A stretch of DNA of 64,000 bases from Apodemus sylvaticus (Eukaryota; Chordata; Mammalia; Rodentia; Muridae). The stretch lies in assembly GCF_947179515.1 (NCBI RefSeq), contig NC_067473.1:99475782-99539781 (forward strand), given 5' to 3'. The notes below the pieces were generated by a model. That model was not told where the DNA came from. It ran no database searches and saw only the letters and a program-made list of their open reading frames with translations. This document shows positions 53,259-64,000 of this stretch, one piece after another (the stretch's first letter is position 1; every line of letters starts with the position of its first letter). Position numbers and translations under genes: made by a program.

Positions 53259-56200
53259 ACTTTCTTATTTTTATTTTTTTTAATTTTCTATATTCTTTGT
53301 TTGCATTCCAAATGATTTCCCCATTTCAGATTCTCTCCTCTCCATAAGCCCCATAAGCCTGTTCTCCAATCAAACCCAACCCATTTCTCTGTCCTGGTAA
53401 TCTCCTACATTGCTGCATCAAGCATTTCCAGGACCTGGGCCCTCTCCTTCCTTCTTCCTGGAAATGATTTGATATGGGCATTGTGTTTTGAGTATTCTGA
53501 GCTTCTGGGCTAATATCCACTTATTAGTGACTGCATTCCATGTTGTTCCTTTGTGAATGGGTTAACTCACTTCAGATGATATTTTCCAGTTCCAATCATT
53601 TCCCTAAGAATTTCATGAATTCATTGTTTCTAATTGCTGAGTAGTATTCCATTGTGTAAATATACCACATTTTCTGCATCCATTCCTCCACTGAGGGACA
53701 TCTGGGTTCTTTCCAGCTTCTGGATAATATAAATAAGGCTGCTATGAACATAATGGAGCATGTGTCTTTATTGCATACCGGGGTATCCTCTGGATATATG
53801 CCCATGAGTGGTATAGCAGGGTCCTCCGGAAGTGTCACATCCAGTTTTCTGAGGAACTGCCAGACTGATTTCCAGTGTGGTTGTACCAGATTGCAATCCC
53901 ACCAGCAGTGGAGGTGTGTTCCTTTTTCTCAACATCCTCACAAACACCTGCTGTCTCCTGAGATATTAATCTTACCATTCTGACTGGTGTGAGGTAAAAT
54001 CTCAGGGTTATTTTGATTTGCATTTCCTAATGACTAATGATGTTGAACATTTCTTAAGATGCTTCTCAGACATTTGACATTCTTTAGGTGAAAATTCTTT
54101 GTTTAGCTCTGTACCCAATTTTAATAGAGTTATTTGGTTCTTGGGAGTCTAATTTCTTGAGTTCTTTGTATATATTGGATATCAGCCCTCTGTTGGATGT
54201 AGGGTTGGTGAAAACATTTTCCCAATTTGTTGGTTGCCATTTTGTCCTTTTGACAGTGTCCTTTGCCTTACAGAAACTGTAATTTTACGAGGTCCCATTT
54301 ATCAATTCTTGATCATTTCTTTTCTATTAGTTTCAGTGTGTCTGGTTTTATGTGGAAGTCCTTGGTCCATTTGGAGTTGAGCTTAGTACAAGGAGACAAT
54401 AAAGGATCAATTTGCATTCTTCTGCATGCTGACCTTCAGTTGAACGGGCACCATTTGTTGAAAAGGATATCTTTTTTCCACTGGATGGTTGTAGCACCTA
54501 TGTCAAAGATCAAGTGACCATAGATGTGTGGGTTCATTTCTGGGTCTTCAATTCTATTCCATTGATCTACCTGCCTGTCACTGTACCAATACCATTCAAT
54601 TTTTAACACTATTGATCTGTAGTACTGCTTAAGGTACAGTATATTGACTCCCCCAGAAGTTCTCTTACTGTTGAGAATAGTTTTAGCTATCCTAGGATTT
54701 TTTGTTATACCGGAGGAATTTGTGAATTACTCTTTCTAACTCTATGAAGACTTGAGTTGGAATTTTGATGGGGATTGCATTGAATTTATATATTGCTTTT
54801 GGCAATATGGCCATTTTTTGATATTAATCCTGCCAACCCAAGAGCACTTGAGATCTTTCCATTTACTGAGTTCTTCGATTTCTTTCTTCAGAGATTTGAA
54901 GCTCTTGTCATACAGATTTTTCACTTGTTTGATTAGAGTCACCCCAAGATATTTTATATTGTTTGTGACTATTTTGAAGGCAGTCATTTTCCCAATTTCT
55001 TTCTCACCCTGTTTATCTTTTAATATAGGAAGGCTATTGATTTGCTTGAGCTGATTTTATTTTCGGCCATTTGGCTAAAGTTGTTTATCAGCTATGGGAG
55101 TTCTCTAGTGGAGTTTTTTGGGTCACTTAAGTATACTATCATATCATCTGCCAATAGTGATAACTTGACTTTCTCCTTTCCTATTTGTATCCCTTTGACC
55201 CCCTTTTCTTGTCTAATAGCTCTAGCTAGAAATTTAAGAACTATATTGAATACCTATGCAGAGAGAGGGCAGCTTTGTCTTGCCCCTGATTTCAGTGGGA
55301 TTGCTTCAAGTTTCTCTCTGTTTAGTTTGATGTTTGCTACTGGATTGCTGTATATTGCTTTTACTATGTTTAGATATGGGCACTGGATTCCCAATCTTTC
55401 TGAAACTTTTAGCATGAAAGGATGATGAATTTTGTCAAATGATTTTTCAGCATTTAATAAAAAGACCATGTGGTTCTTTTCTTTCAGTTTGTACATGTAG
55501 TGGATTACTTTGATGGGTTTCCATATACTGAACCATCCTTGCATCCCTGGGATGAAGCCTACTTGATCACGGTGAATGATCATTTTGATGTGTTTTTGGA
55601 TTCAGTTGGCAAGAATTTTATTGTGTATTTTTGCATTGATATTCATAAGGGAAATTGTTCTGAAGTTTTCTTTGTTGGATCTTCGTGTAGTTTTGATAGC
55701 AGTGTAATTGTGGCTTCATAGAACAGGTTGGGTAGTGTTACTTCTGTTTCTATTTTGCGGAATAGTTTGAGGAGAATTGGTGTTAAGTCTTCTTGAAAGT
55801 CTGGTAGTATTCTGCACTAAAAGTATCTTGTCCTGTGCTTTTTTTGTTTGTTTCAATGGCTACTCCTATTTCTTTAGGGGTTATGGGAATGTTTAGATGT
55901 TCTATTTGATCCTGATTTAATTTAGATATTTGTTATCTGTCTAGGAAATAGTCCATTTCATCCAGATTCTCCAATTGTGTTTAGTAAGGTTTTTGTATTT
56001 GGATTTGATGATTTTTTTGAATTTTCTCAGTTTCTGTTATTATATCTCCCTTTTCATTTCTGATTTTGTTAATTTGGATACTGTCTCTATGCCCTCTGGT
56101 TAGTCTGGCTAAGGGTTTATCAATTTGTTGATTTTCTCAAAGAACCAGCTCCTAGTTTTGTTGATTCTTTGTATAGTTTTTTTTTTTTGTTTGTTTTTTT

Positions 56201-56729
56201 GTTTTTTTTTTGTTTGTTTGTTCCGACTTGGTTGACTTCAGCGCTGAGTTTGATGAATTCCTACCTTCTTCCCCTCTTGGGTGAATTAGTTTCTTTCTGT
56301 TCCAGAGCTTTCAGGTGTCCCATTAAGATGCTAGTGTATGCTCTCTACAGTATATTTTTGAAGGCACTCAGGGTTTTCCTCTTATCACTGCTTTCATTGT
56401 GTCATAAGTTTGGGTATGATGTGCTTTCATTTTCAATAAATTCTAGAAAGTCTTTGAATTCTTACTTATTTCTTCCTTGACCAACGTACCATTGAGTAGA
56501 GCATTGTTCACCTTCCATGTGTATGTGGACTTTCTGTTGTTTTTGTTGCTACTGAAGACCACTCTTAATCCATTGTGATCTGTGTAATCACATGTGTAGG
56601 AGGCATGTGATTATTTCAATCTTCCTATATCTGTCCAGGTATGTTTGTAGCCAATTATATGGTTGATTTTGGAAAACGTACCATGAGGTGTTGAGAAGGA
56701 GGAATATTCTTTTGATTTAGGATGAAATG

Positions 56730-56781
<52 letters not shown>

Positions 56782-59372
56782 ATTAAATCCATTTGGTCTA
56801 AAACTTCAATTAGTTTCATTGTGTCTCTGTTTAGTTTGTGTTTCCCTGATTGGTCCATTAAGGTGAGTGGAATGTTGAAGTCATCCACAATTATTGAGTG
56901 GGGTACAATGTGTGCTTTGAGCTTTAGTAAAGTTTCCTTTATGGTTGAGGGTGCCCTTGCATTTGGAGCATAGATGTTCAGAATTGAGAGTTCTTCTTGG
57001 TGGATTATCCCTTTGATGAGTATGAAATGTCCTTCCACATCTTGCTTGATTCCTTTAGGTTGAAAGTCAGTTTTTTCCAATATTAGAACGGCTACTCCAC
57101 CTTATTTTCCTGGAACCATTTGCTTGTAAAAATTGTTTTCCAGCCTTTTACTCTGAGGTAGTGTTTGTCTTTGACACTGAGGTGCATTTCCTGTATGCAG
57201 CAAAATGCTGGGTCCTGTTTACATATCCAGTCTTTAGCCTATGTCTTTTTATTAGGGAATTGAGTCCATTGATGTTAAGAGATATTAAGGAATAGTGATT
57301 GCTGCTTCCTGTCATTTTGATGCTATTTTTATGTTTGAGTGGATATCTTCTTTTGTATTTGTTGAAAGATTACTCTCTTGCTTTTTCTAGTCTGTAGCTG
57401 CCCTCTTTGTTTTGGCGTTTTCCATCTAGCATCCTTTGGAGAGCTGGATTTGTGGAAAGATATTGTGTACATTTTGTTTTATCATGGAATATCTTGTTTT
57501 CTCCATCTATGGTGATTGAGAGTTTTTCTGGGTATAGTAGACTGCACTGGCATTTATGTTCTCTTAGAGTCTGTTTGAGTTCTGCCCCGGATCTTCTAGC
57601 TTTAATGGTCTCTGGTATGAAATCTGGTGTAATTCTGATAGGTCTTCCTTTATATGTTACTTCGCCTTTTTCTCTAACTGTTTTTAATAATTATTGTTTA
57701 GTGCATTTGATGTTTTGATTATTATGTGATGGATGGTACTTCTGCTCTGGTCCATTCTGTTTGGAATTCTGAAGGCTTCTTATATGTTCATGGGCATCTC
57801 TCTTTTTAGATTAGGGAAGTTTTCTTCTCTAATTTTGTTGAAGATATTTACTTGCCCTTCAAGTTGTAAATCTTTACTCTCTTTTATACTTATAATCCTT
57901 AGGTTTGGCCTTCTCATTGTGTCCTGGATTTCCTGGATGTTTTGGATTACAAGCTTTTTGCATTTTGCATTTTCTTTAACTGTTGAGACAATGTTTTTTT
58001 ATGGTATCTTCAGCACCAGAGATTCTTTCTTCTATCTCTTGTATTCTGTTGTCTATGTTTGTACCTATGACTTATGATTTCTTTCCAAGGTGGTTTATCT
58101 CCAAATTTGTCTCTCTTTGTAATTTCTTAGTTAATTCTATTTCTGTTTTTAGATCCTGGTTGTTTTTTCTCAGTTCCTTCACTTGTTTGTTTGTGTTTTC
58201 CTGTAATTCTTTAAGGGATTTTTGTGTTTCCTCTTTCAGGACTTCTGCCTTTTGACCCATGTTCTCCTGTATTTCCATAAGTGATTTTTGTGTTTCCTCT
58301 TTATGGGCTCATAACGATTGACCCATGTTCTCTATTTCTTTAAGTGATTTTTGTGTTTCCTTTTGAAGGACTCCTACCTGTTGACTCATGTTCTTTTGTA
58401 TTTCATTAAGGGAGTTATTTATGCCCTTCTTGAAGTCCTCTAACAGCATCGTGATGTGTGATTTTAAGTCCAGGTTTTGCTTTTCTGGTGTGTTGGGTTA
58501 TCTAGGACGTGCTGTTGTTGGGGAACTTGTTTTAGATGGAGCCATGTTGCCTTTGTCTCTGTTGGTGATGTTCTTGCATTTGCCTTTTGCCATCTGGTTA
58601 TCTCTAGTGTAAGCTGGTGTTGCTGATTCTGACTGTGGTTTCTTTGTGCTCCTGGGAGACCCGTTCTCTCTGTGTATACCAGTATATAAGTACTTCTGTG
58701 AGACCTGCTCTCTCGAAATTTTATTTGGGTATGTAGCTCTGTGGCCGAGATCAACTCTAGGTGCAAGTGGCAATCGGAAGGCTCCTGTCCCAGGGTGTTC
58801 CTAGGCTCTGTGTTCTCAGGGTTTCCTGCTGTTTCCTCTGAGCAGCAGAGGTAGTCCTACTATATTGCCAGGCCTCTCTGCACTTCTGACTGGTTAGCTA
58901 CCTCCGGGCATCATTTGGACGTGGTACATATCCACCCTCTGCCACCAGTGGAAGAGGGTGGTCCCAAGCTGGAAAAGGAAACTAGAAGGTTTCTGCCAGA
59001 GGGTTCAGAACAGGATCCTCTGAGCTGCAGGGCAGGTCTCACCTGTGATGACTGCCTGCTCTGATCAGCTGCGTGGATAGCTATCGTCCTATTCCACTTG
59101 GAGATGGCATGCTGTGGTAGAGGATGGCCCCAAGTTCTGAACATGGGACTCCCTCTAAGTGCAGGACTCCCTGCAGGTCAGATGCTCCCTGGCAGGATAG
59201 GTGCCCAGACATCTGTGGGGCTGCCTAGATCCTGGGTGCAGGTGGAGCCCTGGCGGGCTGTGTCCCAAGTGATCTTTCACAATGGTGTTCTCTGCATACC
59301 TGGCTGACCTCTCTGCTCGGTCACAGAAGCAAAGATTGTAGCGGCCTCACCTCTGAAAGTAGAATTCCCTCT
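53259..59372 (-). mobile_element. long antisense L1, nearly full length, decayed
   Basis: On the minus strand the 5' UTR-like part (59372-58594) leads to an ORF1 start at 58593 (MAKGKCKNITNRDKGNMAPS). ORF1 continues to about 57330 with several frame changes, ORF2 runs from about 57220 to 53600, and a 3' UTR and T-rich (A-rich on its strand) end lie at 53259-53300. ORF2 pieces include the endonuclease part (57080-56730), the polymerase (55583-55254, with antisense FADD near 55140-55150) and the Cys-rich end (54023-53835). It is more diverged than the L1s at 19 and 40 kb. Odc1 pseudogene sequence lies on both sides. Confidence 0.88.
56730..56779 (+). repeat. (TA)n microsatellite inside L1 ORF2
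   Basis: About 25 TA units where other L1 copies have a short ATATATA (compare 21175-21182). The ORF2 frame reads through it as alternating Ile and Tyr. Confidence 0.96.
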
Positions 59373-61735
59373 CAGATGTTGACTTTTGACAATGAAATTG
59401 AATTGATGAAAGTCATCAGAGCACGTCCAAAGGCAAAGTGGGTTTTGTGGACTGCCATTGTAGATGCCAAAGCAGTTTGTCACCTCAGTGACAAGTTTGG
59501 TGCCACACTCAAAACCAGCAGGCTTCTTTTGGAATGAGTGAAATAGCTAATTATTGACATCTTTGGTATCACCCCCAATGGGGAAAGTGGTTGTACTGAC
59601 CTGGATGCCCTCTATATGTACTTGACATGGGAACAGAAGCTGGTTCCAGCATGTACCTGCTTGATATTGGTGGTGACTTTCCTGGATCTGAAGATACAAA
59701 GCTTAAATTTGAAGAGATCACAAGTGTGATTAACCCAGCTCTGGACAAGTACTTCCCATCAGAGTCTGGAGGGAGAATCGTAGCTGAGCCTAGCAGATAG
59801 TATGATCAGTTTTCACACTTAGAGTCAACATCATTGCCAAAGAAAACATGTGGAAGGAATAAGACTGGCTCTGACAATGAAGATGAGTCAAATGAGCAAA
59901 CCTTCATGTATGATGTGAATAATGGAGTTTATGGATCATTTAACTCCAATCTTTATGAACATGCACATGTGAAGGCCCTACTGCAGAAGGTGAGAAGTAT
60001 TACTCATCCAGCATCTGGGGACCAACATGTGTTGACCTTGATCAGATCATTGAGCAGTGGTGTAACATGCCTGAAATGCAAGTAGATGATTGGATGCTGT
60101 TTGAGAACATGGTTACATACACTATTTCTTCTTCTACATTCAATGGGTTCCAGAGACCAAACATCACAGCCAAAGTGGCAACTCATGAAGCAGATACCAA
60201 GCCATGGCTTCCCACTGGAAGTGGAGGAGCAGGATGTTGGCACTCTGTCTGTGTCTTGTGCCCAGGAGAGCAGGATGCACCATCGCCCTGAAGCCTGTGC
60301 TTAGTGTCGATATGTAGCTGCCATTCTTGTAACTCTTGCCTGCAAGTTTAGTTTGAATTAAGGCATTTCGGGGGACCATTTAACTTAATTACTGCTAGTT
60401 TGGAATGCCTTTGTAAGAATGGGATTGGCACCAGTGCAGTATGGAAGATGAGGAGATGGGGGGCACATTTACTGTTTTCCTATGGGAAAAGAATATTTAT
60501 TTTATATGAACTTTTATTCACTTTTCAGACATGACACTTTCTCGTGTGCTGCTCAGCTGCTGTGCAAGCATTTGTAACTTGGACACTGACAGAATGGGCC
60601 AAAAGCTCATGTTGTGACCCATTTTGAAAATAAAGTATCTTGAAATAATTGGGCATTGGGGAATGCTTGCAAGTTTCCATTATAGAAGGCACAAACATCT
60701 GCACAGGCAGCTGTATCACAGCAGTGAGTCTAGCCCAGCACAGCAAGAGGAGAGGTGGACAGTCAGAATGGCTAAGATTAAAAATTCAGGAGACAGCAGG
60801 TGTTGGAGAGGGTGTGGAGAAAGAGGAACACTCCTCCACTGCTGGTGGGGTTGCAAATTGGTACAACCATTCTGGAAATAAATCTGGCAGTTCCTCCGAA
60901 TAGTGGGCATCTCAGTTCCAGAAGATCCTGCTATACCACTCCTGGGCATATACCCAGAGGATTCCCCACCATGTAATAAGGATACATGCTCTACTATGTT
61001 CATAGCAGCCCTACTTATAATTGCCAGATGCTGGAAAGAACCCAGGTATCCCTCAACAGAAGAGTGGATGCAAAAAATGTGGTATATCTACACAATGGAG
61101 TACTATTCAGCCATTAGAAACAATGAATTCATGAAATTCTTAGGCAAATGGATGGAGCTAGAGAACATCATACTAAGTGAGGTAACCCAGACTCAAAAGG
61201 TGAATCATGGTATGCACTCACTAATAAGTGGATATTAACCTAGAAAACTGGAATACCCAAAACATAATCTACACATCAAATGAGGTACAAGAAGAAAGGA
61301 AGAGTGGCCCCTTGTTCTGGAAAGACTCAGTGAAGCAGTATTCGGCAAAACCAGAATGGGGAAGTGGGAAGGGGTGGGTGGGAGGACAGGGGGAGAGAAG
61401 GGGGCTTACGGGACTTTCGGGGAGTGGGGAGCTAGAAAAGGGGAAATCATTTGAAATGTAAATAAAAAATATATCGAATAAAAAAATTAAAAACAAAAGA
61501 GGAGAGGTGGATGGCACAAGACTGTGACGTACAGCATCATTCTGCGTAGCCGATGCCAAGTGTGTGCAATTGGCTATTACCTTTGGTGTCCAGAGTCTGT
61601 TGGTAAGAATTGTCTGCCTGGTTACCTGTTGGCCTGGTCACTTCCTTTGGAGGGCATTTGAGGCTTTTTGAACATTGAGTGCAGAAATCCCTGTTTGTTC
61701 CCTCAAACCTTGACTTCACCTGTATTACCACCTAG
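59373..61735 (+). pseudogene. Odc1-ps: ornithine decarboxylase processed pseudogene, copy C, 5'-truncated and split by L1
   Basis: It begins abruptly at about codon 130 (CAGATGTTGACTTTTGACAA), directly after the L1 5' end. AKAVCHLSDKFGATLKTSR, LDIGGDFPGSEDTKLKFEE, CGRNKTGSDNEDESNEQTFM and MQVDDWMLFENMVTYT are recognisable, with frameshifts. A deletion follows HVKALLQK. The 3' UTR with AATAAA (about 60630) continues to 60759, is interrupted by an L1, and resumes at 61497 to about 61735. It is intronless and closest in its 3' part to copy A. Confidence 0.92.
60760..61496 (+). mobile_element. 5'-truncated young L1 with 15-bp target duplication
   Basis: It starts in the ORF2 Cys-rich C-terminus (VRMAKIKNSGDSRCWRGCGE), runs through the ORF2 stop after LISGY at 61238, the 3' UTR and an A-rich tail. 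AAGAGGAGAGGTGGA flanks it at 60745-60759 and 61497-61511. It is very similar to the nested L1 at 41775-43363. Confidence 0.95.
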
Positions 61736-61806
61736 TAATAATTGAATGTATCCTATATAGCATTTGGGAGTCAACTTCTTATAATGAATTCAGCAACAGG
61801 AGAGAG

Positions 61807-61888
<82 letters not shown>

Positions 61889-62240
61889 GAGAGAGAGAGG
61901 TGGAGAGGAAAGAAGAAATGGAAATATCGTTTTTAAAAAATATTTGGGGATGGAGACTCAACTCAGTTAAAAGCACTTGCTTCTCTTATAAAAGACTCAG
62001 GCTTGGTTCATTCGAAGCATCCACATGATGAATCTTAGCCATTTATAATTCCACTTAATCACAAATGTGATACACATATATACAAACATACATACATGCA
62101 TACACATACAGACAGATACACATAAGTACATATAATTTGAGATATGAGCCCTGAGCTTCTGCTCCAGCTACCACATCTTCCACCTGCTGCCTTCTTTCTG
62201 CTTTCATACAGTATAGCTCTCTGAAAGTCCAAATGAACCC
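61736..62240. other. intergenic DNA with GA repeat and decayed B2/B3 SINE
   Basis: A GA repeat of about 100 bp covers 61797-61898. About 61945-62130 resembles a decayed B2/B3-type SINE (AAAAGCACTTGCTTCTCTTA then CATACATACATGCATACACA tail). No gene is supported. Confidence 0.65.
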
Positions 62241-64000
62241 TTTCTTTTTTAATTGGATACATTATTTATTTACACTTCAAATGTTATCACCTTTCCCAGT
62301 TTCCCCTCTGCAAAACCCCATCCCATTTCCCCTTACCTTGCTTCTATGAGGATGCTCCTCTACTCACCTACCTACTCCCACTTTACTTCCCTAGCATTCC
62401 TCTACACTGGGGCATCAAACTCACAGGACAAAGGGCCTCACTTCCCATTGATGCCAGATAAAACCCCTTCAGTTTCTTTAGTCTTTCCTGTTACTACTCC
62501 TTTGTGGTCCTTGTGCTCAATCTAATGGCTAGTTGTGAGTATCCACATCTGTATTGCTCAGGATCTGGAAGATCCTCTCAGGAGACAGCTGTATCAGCCT
62601 CCTGTCAGTAAGCACTTCTTGGCTTCTGCAATAGAGTCTGGGTTTGGTATCTGCATGTGGGATGGATGCCCAAATAGGGCAGTCTCTGGATGGCCTTTCC
62701 TTCAGTCTATGCTGTACTCTTTGTCCCTGTATTTCCTTTAGATAGGAGCAATTCTGGATGAAAATTTTGGAGATGGGTGGGTGGCCCCATCCCACAACCT
62801 GGGGTTATGCCCTACCTCTGGATATGATCTCCACAAGTTCTCCCTCCCCTTTGTGGAGTGTTTGAGCTAATGTCATCCCTGTGGGGTCCTGGGAGGCTCT
62901 CACTTTCCTGGCATCTGGGGCTTTATGATTGGTAACCCTAGTTCCCCATCCCCCATTGCTACACACCTCTGTTCAATTTCCTGAGCCTCTCTACATCTCA
63001 TCCAACTCTTCCAGTACCTGAATCTGCCCTTCTTTTTCCCTTCCCCTTCTTCTCTTCCTCCCAAGTCCATCCTACCCACTACTTCCCTTGAATATTTTGT
63101 TCGCCCTTCTAAATAGGACCGAAGCATCCACTCTGTTCTTCCTTCCTCTTGAACTTCATGTGGTCTGTGAATTGTATCGTGGGTATTCCATGGACATTGT
63201 CTAATATATACTTATCTGTGAGTACATACAATGTACAATGTACATACAATGTGTGCCCTTTTGTAACTGAGTTACCTCCCTCTGGATGACATTTTCTAGT
63301 TCCATCCATTTGCCTGAGAATTTCAGGAAGTCCTTATTTTTAATAGCTGAATGGAACTCCATTGTGTAAATGTACTGCATTTTCTGTATCCATTCTTCTG
63401 TTGAGGGATATGTTGGTTCTTTTCAGCTTCTAGCTATTATAAATAGGGCTGCTATGAGCATAGTGGAGCATGTATCCTTATTACATGCTGGGGAATCCTC
63501 TGGGTATATGCCCAGAAGTGGTATAACTGGGTCCTCCAGTAGTATCATGCTCAGTTTTCTGAGGAACCATCAAACTGATTTCTAGAGTGGTGGCACCAGC
63601 TTGCAATAACACCAGCAGTAGGGGAGTGTTCCTCTTTCTCCATATCCTTACCAGCACCTACTGTCATCTGGGTTTTTGATCTTAGCCATTCTGACTGGTG
63701 TGAGGTGAAATTTTAGGGTTGTTTGGATTTGCATTTCCCTGATGACTAATGATGTTTATCATGTCTTTTGGTCCTTCTCATTCATTCTGAGTTTCCTCAG
63801 TTGAGAATTCTGTTTAGCTCTATTCCCATTTTTTAAAAAGTTTTGTTTTCTTTTGTGTTGTTGTTTTGTTTTTTGGTTCTCTGGAGTCTAACTTCTTGAA
63901 TTCTATGTATATATTGGATCTTAGCCCTCTATCACATGTAGGATTGGAAAATATATTTTACCAATCTTTTGGTTCCTGTTTTGTCCTATTAACAGTGTCC
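62241..64000 (-). mobile_element. old L1, antisense, running off the window
   Basis: On the minus strand the L1 tail complement lies at about 62245-62275, the long old-type 3' UTR at 62275-63300, and the end of ORF2 from 63300 to the window edge (frame 63585-63370 is the antisense of the RSWKEP region). The 5' part lies beyond 64000. Confidence 0.85.

Noticed and set aside
61742..61976. Arg/Glu-rich and Leu/Ser-rich ORFs
   Set aside because: They are translations of the GA/CT repeat.

Overview
The window is rodent genomic DNA, most likely rat, from the immunoglobulin kappa variable (IGKV) locus. The evidence is four V-kappa segments with leader exons, introns and 12-bp-spacer recombination signals (RSS), plus a dense background of rodent L1 copies, B1 and B2 SINEs and endogenous retrovirus (ERV) sequence. 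The L1 5' UTR type and the absence of mouse-style monomers favour Rattus; this species call is inference. No single-copy housekeeping gene is present, and most long ORFs belong to L1 copies.

Layout. 1-4.0 kb: broken L1 copies. 4.3-5.0 kb (+): a divergent, intact-looking V-kappa. 5-13.4 kb: unassigned DNA, old repeats and one deleted L1. 13.4-14.6 kb (+): an intact IGKV3-family segment with a consensus octamer and RSS. 14.65-18.1 kb: AT-rich arrays with a period near 160 bp, in both orientations, broken up by L1 and B1 pieces; they end in a second copy of the IGKV3 upstream flank that has no V gene. 18.8-24.1 kb: a nearly full-length but 3'-truncated L1. 25.7-35.8 kb and 49.6-53.3 kb: two copies of a duplicated unit made of an IGKV6-family pseudogene (- strand) head to head with an ornithine decarboxylase (Odc1) processed pseudogene (+ strand). 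The first copy is split by a 5.7-kb ERV; the second copy keeps the empty site. 35.8-46.6 kb: nested L1s with a B2 and a solo LTR. 53.3-59.4 kb: a long antisense L1. 59.4-61.7 kb: a third, 5'-truncated Odc1 pseudogene split by a young L1. 62.2 kb to the end: another antisense L1.

Function. Two V segments on the + strand look usable for V(D)J joining. The two IGKV6-type segments on the - strand are disabled. Mixed V orientation is a known property of the kappa locus, where joining is deletional or inversional. The rest records duplication, retroposition and repair. I found no new gene system. The most informative items are the mosaic ERV with its paralogous empty site, the IGKV6-Odc1 duplication, the inverted 160-bp arrays around a lost V unit, and a 31-bp filler insertion that resembles IGKV6 flank.
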